From NCBI GenBank assembly GCA_019633425.1, contig WSUB01000084.1, positions 109,015 to 173,014 of the forward strand: a DNA stretch of 64,000 nt, in the 5' to 3' direction. This DNA is from Tulasnella sp. 424 (taxonomy: Eukaryota > Basidiomycota > Agaricomycetes > Cantharellales > Tulasnellaceae). Shown here piece after piece: positions 51,267 to 61,100 of this stretch (positions are counted from its first letter, which is position 1; each line of letters opens with the position of its first letter). Below the pieces are notes generated by a model, which was not told the DNA's origin, made no database searches, and saw only the letters and a program-made list of their open reading frames with translations. The position numbers were made by a program, and so were the translations under genes.

Positions 51267-53751
51267 CGTTAGGATAGGGAGGGTTTTGTTGGAGCTGGAC
51301 GTACCCTTTTACTGCATCACTTCCCACCCCACGGCGGCCGTTCGTCGGTTAAATTTGCTTTCGGACTGGTTGACCGAACCACATCCACGCCTCTCTGGCA
51401 ATCATATTGTTTTGGCGTTACACACGATGTCCGTTGTAGATGAAATAACTTGCGTGTGGGAAGCGAGCGTCGACGCCCTCAAAGTTGCCGCTTCGTCGCT
51501 GACTTTCAAGTGCTTAGAGACGACCGCTCGGTCGGTTCACGTTAAAATACCCGCTACTGCTCGGTCGCGAGATGGTATGGGTTCGCTTCTGGCGATGCAT
51601 TTGTCGATTAGTATTGAGAAAGAGAAATACATGGCTGGCGGTGTTCTCAGCTCCGCCGCGAAGATCAGTCTTTTGTCTCGTTTCGGGGAATTCTTGCTTT
51701 CCCTGTCGAAAGCTCTTCAGGGTCAGCCTTCGGAAAAGAAGTCACGGTCGCAGAAGTGGAAGGACAAGCGGTTTTGTGCCAAAGCTGATAAGATGCAAAA
51801 GGCCTCTGCTATCAACAGAGAATATGATGACCTCTGGCCGCAAATTCCTTCTGATGAGCTCTCGCGTCAATGCTGTGCACGGTATCGAAAGGGAACAACC
51901 GTCTCGGTCCCGGACCCCTGTGCAAGTTGCTCTCGAAGCCGCTTCGAGACCAAGATGACCCTGCTGGATGTTTATGCAACCCAAGGACCACCACCGCTTC
52001 TTGACAAGCTCCGAGTACCTGACGGATGCACCTTTGCTTCCGACTTTACTTGCGCGTCCTTTCCTACCCTATCTGGGTTTATGCTTTATTATCCGGCGAT
52101 TAGGCTACTGGCTCCACAACATTGTCAGGTACTTCTTTGCGAGGATTGCAATTCAATGCTAGGGAAAGGCCGGATGCCTCGCTTTGCGCTTGCAAATGGC
52201 TTGTACCGCGGCATTCTTCCGGACGAATTTAAAGATCTTACGTGGGTAGAGGAGATGGTTTGCTCCGTTTACCGGACCACTGCTCATGTCACAAGGCTTT
52301 ACCAGTCGACCAGCCCCTCCGACCCTCTCGTGTTTCATGGCAACACCTGCGCGCATGACATGAATGTTGTCTCGACGGCGACTGTTTTGCCAAGAACCCC
52401 AGTGGATATTGTAGGACAACTGTCTGTTGTCTTTGTCGGTCCTCATAAATTAAAGCCTCAGGCCCTGAATGCCGTGTTCCGTATCCGCAAAGCCAAAGTC
52501 TGGCGCTTTTTGATCTGGCTGCAGCAAAACAATGACCTGTATAGAAACCTCCCCCTGAGCATGGAAAATCTCAACATGTATTCTGAGGACGGTATCCCTG
52601 AAGGCCTTGATGAAGCGGCGATTGTGGATGAAGACCTTGATCCACACGATGTTTTTGAGGAGGAGACCGCAGGGGTCGAGGTGCACCCGGCGAGTGCTGT
52701 TCGGAATGACGAAGCTGGAGATGATCCGGCGGTTCCAAAAGTTTTCCTCGAGGCAATGGGCGTATCTGATCCTGAAGGTGATAAAATCCCCGGTTGAACG
52801 TTCAAAGCATCGGCGCTTCGAAATATTGTATCGGAGGACTCGGAATTGCCCGACCTTGTCATTGCCCGTGGCTCGCAGGCGATCACGGAGTATAAGAACC
52901 CTGCCCTGTTCCCGGGTATGTTTCCGAGTCTGTTTCCTTATGGCTTGGGAGGATTCGAGGATCCTCACCGTCCTGTCTCCTTGTCGTTTCAAAAGCAAGC
53001 GGAATACTTTCTTGATTTGGACGATCGCTGTTTCCGGTATCATCAATACTACATTTTCGTGGCTTTGAATATCATTCAGCGACGAGCTGCTCATTTGCAA
53101 ACGCATCTCACAGTTAAGCGTGAGCATTTTGACTCTGTGGCTCGACGACTGGTCACACTCTCACCTACGCTCATCAAGTCAGTTGCGGATCACATCGAGA
53201 ACGAAGGGAAAATGGATGCCCTTTCAGAGCAGCAGCTTGAGGTGGTAGATCTCCTAAACCGTGTCAACAGCATTGCCTCTCACATTCCAGGTTCGCAAGC
53301 TGCTAAACTCCAGGACCGAAACAAAATACGGTCGTACATGGGCCTCTTTGGTCTTCCCCCCATCTTTTTTACGATGAACACCAATGCGGCGCATAGCCCG
53401 CTTTTCCAGGTGTTTTTTGGAGACAAGTATGTCGATCTTTCAGAACGGTATCCTGTGCTAGTGTCCGCATCAGAGCGAGCGATGCGCCTAGCAAAAGACC
53501 CTGTCGCTGCCGCTGATTTCTTCAACTTCTGCGTTACTAAGTTCTTTGAGTATATGCTCGGGTGGGACTACAAAGCCAACCGAAGCAACAGCGAAGGTGG
53601 AATCTTGGGGAAAGTCAGGGCTTTCTTTGGTACCTGCGAATACACAGAGCGTGCTAACTTGCACGGGCATTTCCTGATTTGGCTCAGTGGGTCTCTGAAC
53701 CCCTCTGACCTTCATGCAAAGCTTCGCAATTCAGAGGACTTTCAGAATTAG
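51253..53751 (+). pseudogene. Helitron Rep protein, one in-frame stop and 3' truncation
   Basis: One continuous reading frame, broken only by a TGA at 52795-52797, gives about 830 codons. Upstream of the stop is a DUF6570-type region (ALANGLYRGILPDEFKDLTW; FHGNTCAHDMNV). Downstream is the Helitron Rep N-terminal domain (NPALFPGMFPSLFPYGLGGF) and the HUH core (ERANLHGHFLIWL). It ends at TAG 53749-53751, before the catalytic tyrosines and the whole SF1B helicase domain. The frame also runs upstream into the flank (to 51136), but that part is helicase-relic DNA, not element DNA. Such a copy could not move on its own. Confidence 0.85.
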
Positions 53752-53797
53752 AGCCGCGAGCGCGGACCGCGAAGCAGAACCACGCTAGTCTTCCCCA

Positions 53798-53825
53798 GAT
53801 AGAGTCGGGGACTGGCGCGTGCGCC
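53798..53825 (+). repeat. Helitron right inverted repeat plus terminal hairpin
   Basis: GATAGAGTCGGGGA (53798-53811) is the inverse of the left end. Two bases later GGCGC-GT-GCGCC (53814-53825) forms a 5-bp stem. Confidence 0.8.
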
Positions 53826-53868
53826 GCTACACGATTGGTCACCGGGATCCTTCTGCAGATCTGGGTGG

Positions 53869-56800
53869 AAAGGTATGCTGACTAATCAGGCATCTCGCGT
53901 GACATCACTGCCAGGGAGCAGAACGGTTGCAGAACGTATCCGCCCCCTCCCCCATGGCCCCCGACTCCCTCCCAGCCATTTATTCCATTTCTATGTTCTA
54001 TACACATTGTGATCCCGTCCCGCTCACTTAAGCGCCCACACCACTCACCTTATATATTCTCATCATTCTGACCGATTTTGGTTTCCGCTTTCCCCCCTTC
54101 ATGTATTCCCCCTTGATACCCCTACCCCACCCTTTCCCTTTTCCTCCCGTTCCTGCCGGCATGCCTAGAATGGTACCCGCACCGAATTCGTACTCGGGCC
54201 GCGTTTCATGACGTTTCTCTCTTCTGTCGTCAATGTTCCCTTACTTCTTTCCGTCAGCAGCAAGCGGAAAAGCACGTCAAGAGTTGGCCTAATAAGATGC
54301 TGTCCTGTAGTTACGAGGCTTACTGCAACCTATGCAACGAAGCGCTCGCGGGAGGAGAGTTATTAGGCCGCGGGCTAACGGAGAGGGCCTTGTTGGAGCG
54401 GCACCTGTCGCCCAGTCCGACGTTCACCGCGAGCGATTGAACGCGACTTTGATTGGATTGAAACGCCTCTACCAGCCTATCGCGAACCACCCAACCTCAA
54501 GAAGGTAATGTCCGCTGCTACATCTGCCATACCGACGTGTTGGAGCGAACGTATCGTTAATGAAGGAAGGAATCAATTTTGGTATCCTCGACGTATCGTC
54601 GTTGAGAGATAATTCGAGTATCTCGAAGGCGCGTGGTTACTTCCCATAACCAGGGCATTTCGATGATCGGCGTAAAACTGAGGTCTATAGCCGAAGATAG
54701 ATCCACAGCTGAAACAGCGCCGTAAGCCTTCATTTCCATTTCTTGTCGAAATGGCTCTAACGTCGGTCCGTTCAAGTTCAGCCCCGCAGCCAGCGCGTTA
54801 CCCTTCAAGTCAACTTAATCGTTCGAGACTGCAGCTTAGTCGGCGTATTCAACGACCACATCGAGATTCAATTCAGGAACGCCATCGCGTCCCGTAACTT
54901 TGTAATCTGTCGAACGATTCGCGCCGAGGTGGGCAACCGCGAAGAGTTGGAGAAGTTAAAGCCCAAGACCGAATATCAGAAACTCCCACCAAAGCCAGCA
55001 CCAGTCATCGAAGCGGAAGTGATGGAAGCCGTTCGCTAGCCTTGGGAAGATCCGTTCCGCGTCACTTGGAAGACGTATCTCCCCGAATACCGCATGCTAG
55101 ACCAGGTGTTCAACATCGTCGCTGGGAAGAATCCCAAGGATCTCATCGATCAGGTCAAGCAATCGCTGATGCCGAAGAAGCTCTACTTGTAGACATTTGG
55201 TCAATTTTGGCAAAATTTGATCTGCCTTGAAGAGTTGCAGCAACGGTGAGGGTTTGGCGCTGGTTGGAGAGCTTTCAGAATGAGCGCTTACCAGAGCCCC
55301 GGCTTTTTAAGGGAGGATTTACGACGATACTCCATGGAGAATGTTTCGCTGACGAAGGAGGGACGACTATACTAGTGAGGGGCCTCGGAAGCGCGCCGTT
55401 CATCATTCACGGACCGTACGTGATTTCCCAATTTCTTCAGGTGTAGCATATGCCCAAATCGGTTCTTTTCCTCTTTAGATTCGGAACCGGAAAAACGACA
55501 ACGCCGTTGAAACCATCCAACAGCTATACTCTCGGGACAGCGACATTCAGATCCTCGCCTGCGCCCCGTCAAATTCCGCAGCAGACAACATCGCCACGCG
55601 TCTCAAGAATCTCAGCAGGTCGAACTCCTCAGGCTGAACGCCGCCACGCAAGATTACGAGACGCTCCAGCCTCCAGAGTTGAAGCAGTTCCACAAGGACT
55701 TCGGCCTGATTCAGCCAGACCCCGAGAGCGATGGGATGCGCTTCCACTACCCGAACTTGCAGACTGTGTTGAAATTCAAGGTCGTGGTCACGACGTGCGT
55801 TACGGCTGGTGTGCCGTCGGGTCTTGGTGTGAAGCCGGGTCATTTTGATTGGATTACGATCGACGAGGTGGGGCAGGCTGCGGAACCGGAGGGTACGTTT
55901 TTGATGGTTGTGAGCGTGGGCGCGCTCGTTACTGACGTGCAATGGCCCCTCGTTGTCTGTAGTCTTGGTCCCCATTCTCACATCGTCGAATCACAACACG
56001 AGTGTCGTTCTCTGCGGTCACCATCATCAGTTTGGTGGGTCTCCCAGTTTTTCTCTCTGCTCCGCACCAGCTAGTATACCGGGGTCGGCCGTTCAGCTCC
56101 CATCATCCATTCCCCGATTTCTAGGGCATTGGGACACTCGAAGAGCTGCCTATGCGTTTGATGGAATTGACGATGTACGACGAAACGGGTACCATAGGGC
56201 AGGGGCACGTAAATGAGTTGAGGTCTAGGTGCACGGGCAACTGGCACGGAGCATTTACACATACTATCTTTCTTTTTGCTTTTCATGATCGTGAAGCTCC
56301 GACGCAACTTCCGAAACCATCCTTCTATCCTTCAATTCCCGAACGAACAGTTCTACTCTGGCGACCTCGAAGCGGGAGCGGACCCCATCACCACGACTCG
56401 GTTCGTCGGTGGGTACAAGATGCCTAATCCGAATTCCCCATCAAGTTCCATGGGATCGCCGGTAAGCTCTGTCCCCGTTCTCATCACCAATCGCACCATT
56501 TACTCACAACTTCGGCATGCAGGTCAAGACCAACGGGAGAGCACGTTGCCTTCGTACTTCAATTCGTACTAAGTTCTGGAGGTCAAGTACATCATAGAGG
56601 AAATCCTGTCAAGTATTTCAATGGGATTCAGTGCGCAAATGGGTTGGGCTCAGTGCTGTTACCTGAGGTCGATTAACGCATTTGCCTTACAGAGTCGAAA
56701 GACATTGGAATTATCGCGCCGTACAGTGCACAGTGTTCGAAGATCAGGAGTACCTTGGCTGGTCACAGGTACCAAGATATCAAAGTGGGATCCGTTGAGG

Positions 56801-57405
56801 AATTCCAAGGACAGGTATGCTGGAGGCCCCTAATCCCAACACTGTTGTCGGCGGCTGACCCGTTGGACACGAAAGAAACGACCCATCATTATCATTTCAA
56901 CTACTCGAGAAGCTCGTCGAAGAACGTAGCTTTCGATCTGAAGCACTATCTTGGATTTGTAGCCTCCCCACGAAGGCTCAATGGTACGCTTTGCCTGACC
57001 TTTCCACTTCGGAGATCTGACTTCGCGTTTTGAATGCTGCACGTTGGCTGTGACGGACGCCCAGGCAGGACTCCTCATCGTCGAAAACCCCACATTCTAT
57101 CACTCAACCTCTTGTGGCGAGCTCTGCTGAACTACATCCGACTAAACAAGGGGGACACCGGGCGAGCTCTCGATACACGATGGGACGCCAACTAAGAGGT
57201 CGATCTCACCGTTCCAGATCTCTACATCCGCAGGCGTCAGCAGAAGCATGCGGCCAATATGCAAGCTTTGGAAATATATATAAGAGGCACGGTTCTTCGC
57301 CGACAAGTGTTGGACGCCGAGGATAGATTCTCCGATGAGGAGGACGAGGTGGTTTATGTTTCGAGGATGGAAGGCGCAGGCACAGGTTGGGTGGACAGCA
57401 TTTAG
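53869..57405 (+). pseudogene. decayed SDE3-like helicase (relic C), near full length
   Basis: It has the same promoter block as the intact copy, then an N-terminus broken by a deletion (MPRMVPAPNSYSGR then stop). Matches continue through the zinc-finger, linker and helicase exons to the same C-terminus (CGCCGAGGATAGATTCTCCGATGAGGAGGACGAGG shortened here to its position, about 57315-57350). About 490 bp corresponding to 37620-38110 of the intact gene are missing (joint at about 55378). There are in-frame stops (TAG in the AVR-stop region near 55037; TAG near 55190) and several single-base indels. It stands in the same position relative to NLR 2 as the intact gene does to NLR 1. Confidence 0.9.
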
Positions 57406-58179
57406 TATTGACGGCACTCCTGAGATCAGAGTGCCTGTATCATGGACTGCGAAATAATATTATCTAGCTTTCTGGATATCATACCCTTCCGCGGATGCAA
57501 ACCTTAAACTCGCCCATGATGGTTAGAGGGTCATGTGGGTTCCATTCTCTTAGGTATGGCCTCAGCTGTCAGAATCGTTTCAATATTTCGGAAGGGCCGG
57601 AATCGGAGAAGTAGGTAGTCAGCGGGACTACGGGGGAAAAATGAATGACCCAATGGGCTGGAGCTCACCGAGACAACTGACAAACATACCGCCTGCGCAA
57701 AAACGTTATTGAGAGCAACGCTCGTTCGACGTATTATACCGAAACCTATCTAGCATCACACATCCAATGCGCGGGTTTAGTTTTACCGATTGCCTAAACA
57801 ACGAAACTACCAACCTCGCAGGTTATTATCAGTCTGACACCAGGAGACTACCAATTGCCAGGTATGTCAATCATTGAGCCCACTGTCTAGATCATTTATG
57901 GACGAAGGACTGGTCTGCTGCTACTTGAGAGATGATACCGTCCAAATATCTCACATCTGTCCGGATGACACTCAACGGAAGCACTATAAATAACATTGGT
58001 TCCCTCCGTATAACTGTCAAAGGCATCAAATAAGGGCTTATCATTATCAGGATAGTACGTGTCTATTACTAGATGAATCATGCAACTGAGAAGTGAAGCC
58101 AGGAAGCTTAAGTAATTGGATTTTCGGCGACTGACTCGGAATGGAATGTCTCCACAAATTCTATAGAGTTGATGAGAGA
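57406..58179. other. spacer between helicase relic C and NLR 2 3' end
   Basis: No gene is recognised. An ORF at 57896-58183 on the minus strand overlaps the NLR 2 end in another frame and has no motif. Confidence 0.4.
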
Positions 58180-61100
58180 TCATGGTACTAGGTTGCGATT
58201 AAAATCAACAATGAGAAGGATACGTCCTGAGCAACCCAAGAGAGCGACTCGCCCGTGACTCGGAGAGAGGATGATGTTGAAGTTGTAGTCTGGATCAGAG
58301 TCATAATGGCCGGTGGGAAACCACAGAAAGCGTTCGGAATTACTTCCAAGCCAGTTTGATTGAAAGCGAAGACACCCCGGTTGGGCAGTGAAGGCTGGCG
58401 AGGTATCTGGTAAAGTTTTAGACAATCTGGCCCAGCCACTGTGACCGGTCAGCGGGTTGCCCAACAATGCCCCAGTCCCAGCATCCCAGAAGCAAACCGT
58501 CCCGTCATCAGAGCCAGATGCTAGAACCTTGCTATCTGGGGAGAACGAAACGGACCTGACCCAGCCGCTGTGGCCGGTCAGCGGGTCGGACAACGGTGCC
58601 CCAGTCCCAGTATCCCATAGGCGAACCGTCCCATCATGGGATCCAGATGCTAGAACCTTTCCATCCGGCGAGAACGAAACCGACGTGACCCAGCCAGCGT
58701 GGTTGGTCAGCGGGTCGCCCAACGGTGCCCTACTCCCTGCATCCCATAAGCGAACCGTCCCATCATCAGACCCAGATGCTAGAACCTTGCCATCCGGCGA
58801 GAACGAAACCGACATGATGCTACCGCTGTGGCCGGTCAGCGGGTCTCCCAACGATGCCCTAGTCCCAGCATCCCATAGGCGAACCGTCCCGTCATCAGAC
58901 CCAGATGCCAGAATCTTGCCATTTGGGTGGAACGAAACTGATCTGACCAAGTCACTGTGACCGGTTAACGGGTATCCAAACGGTACCCGAGCCCCCGTAT
59001 CCCACAGGCGAACTGTCCCATCATTAGACCCAAATGATAGAACCGTGTCACCTGGCGAGAGAGAAATCGACGTGACCCGGCCACGGTGACCGGCCAGCGG
59101 TTTGCCCAACGGTGCTCCAGTCGCAGCATCCCATAGATGAACCGTCCGATCATCAGACCCAGATGCCAGAACCTTGCCATCCGGCGAGAATGAAACCGAC
59201 GTGATCCAGCCACTATGGCCGGCCAGCTGGTCGCCCAACGGTGCCCTAGTACCAGCATCCCACAGGCAAACCGTCCCGTCGTGAGACCCAGATGCCAGAA
59301 TTTTGCCAACTGGCGAGAACGAAACCGACCTGACCCAGCTGCTGTGACCGGTCAGCGGGTCGTCCAATGGTGCTCCAGTCCCAGCATCCCATAGGCAAAC
59401 CGCCCCGTCATCAGACCCAGATGCCAGAACTTTGCCATCTGGCGAGAACGAAACCGACTTGACCCAGTCACTGTGACCGGCCAGCGGGTCGCCTAACGGT
59501 GCCCCAGTCCCTGCATCCCATAGGCGAACCGTCCTGTCATGAGACCCAGATGCCAGGACCTTGCCAGCCGGCGAGAACGAAACCGACGTGACCCAGCCAC
59601 TGTGACCGGCCAGCGGGTCGCCCAACGGTGCTCTAGTACTAGCATCCCATCGGCGAACCGTCCCGTCATGAGACCCAGATGCCAGAACCTTGCCATCCGG
59701 CGAGAATGAAACCGACGTGACCCAGCCACTGTGGCCGATCAGCGGGTCACCCAACGGTGCCCCAGTCCCTGCATCCCATACGCGAACCGTCCGATCATCA
59801 GATCCAGATGCCAGAACCTTGCCATCGGGCGAGAACGAAACCGACCTGACCCAGCCACTGTGGCCGGTCAGCGGGTCGCCCAACGGTGCCCCAGTCCCTG
59901 CATCCCATAGGCGAACCGTCCGATCATCAGACCCAGATGCCAGAACCTTGCCATCGGGCGAGAACGAAACCAACCTGACCCAGCCACTGTGGCCGGTCAG
60001 CGGGTCACCCAACGGCGCCCCAGTCCCAGTATCCCACAGGCGAACCGTCCGGTCGTCAGAGCCGGATGCCAGAACCTTGCCATCCGGCGAGAACGAAACC
60101 GACCGGACGTTATGGCTGTGACCGGTCAACGGGTCGCCCAACGGTGCCCCAGTGCCAGCATCCCATAGACGAACCGTTTGGTCATCAGACCCAGATGCCA
60201 GAACCCTGCCGTCAGGAGAGAATTGAATGACTCTGACAGGTCCACCGGCGGATGTACTCCAAATGTTTCGTGGCCAGCTTGCCTGTCGCTCCGGCTGAAG
60301 GATCCTAGTTGCTGCTTGATCGCCATACTTCTGCCACAGCTTTGTTCCCACCGGGCAGTGCGGAAGAGCTGACGCATAAATATGGAGCGCACCAAATGAG
60401 ATTGGTTCGCGAAATGCGGCGATAAACCGCTGCGCGTCATTCCAGAGACTTGGGAGTGTATCATCCGATACCTCGCTCGGCCGCAGCTGTGAGGCTCAGT
60501 TAGTCTTTTTATTACGGATTCAACTGTCGTCGATTATCTCACCTGAAGCCAGTGATGGATTTGCTGTGCCACATTAAAGGCTTCAGTAATGGCTCCGATC
60601 AAACTCATTACTTCGAGCCAGTACAGGAATTTCGTTTCGCTGACCAGCTTTAATTTGGTCAAGATGTCGTCCATGGCCTCCAACGTTGTTCCCGACCACG
60701 CTATCCCCGCCATTAAATGGATCGACCAAGAACGACAGCAATACTGAAGGCCGCGTGGGAGGCGTCTCTCGACTATATCCTGGACTTCCGAATTGGCCTT
60801 TGATAGGTTCGACAGATTGCAAATATTGTGCCTTAGGTCTCGGTCCATAAGCCCAAGGCATAGACTTGCAAGACGCCGATTGTCTTGAGCGTATCCAACA
60901 AAGTAGGGTTTCCCTTTGCATCGTTTGGGGTCAAGCAAAAGATCACGGATTGATGAGTGCATGAGGCGAATCGGTTCGGTTGACAATACGGGAATGAGGA
61001 GGATGGATTTCAGGCATCCGAGAACGTCGGTGCGAAGAAAATGGAGTATTTCTTCGAGATCAATCCCGTTGAAAGCGCCGGAGTCGGCATAAAGGAAAGC

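Larger units (their letters stand above)
51253..53868 (+). mobile_element. truncated Helitron-like element
   Basis: It begins TCCCCGACTCTATC at 51253-51266. The exact inverse, GATAGAGTCGGGGA, lies at 53798-53811, followed by a GC hairpin at 53814-53825. Inside is a Helitron protein with a DUF6570-type N-part and a Rep (HUH) domain, but no helicase. Comparison with the uninterrupted upstream repeat at 50427-50500 places the left border just after CTGAATGG and the right border just before TGGAAAGG (about 53868). The terminal layout resembles Helentron/Helitron2 elements. The exact 3' border is uncertain. Confidence 0.75.
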
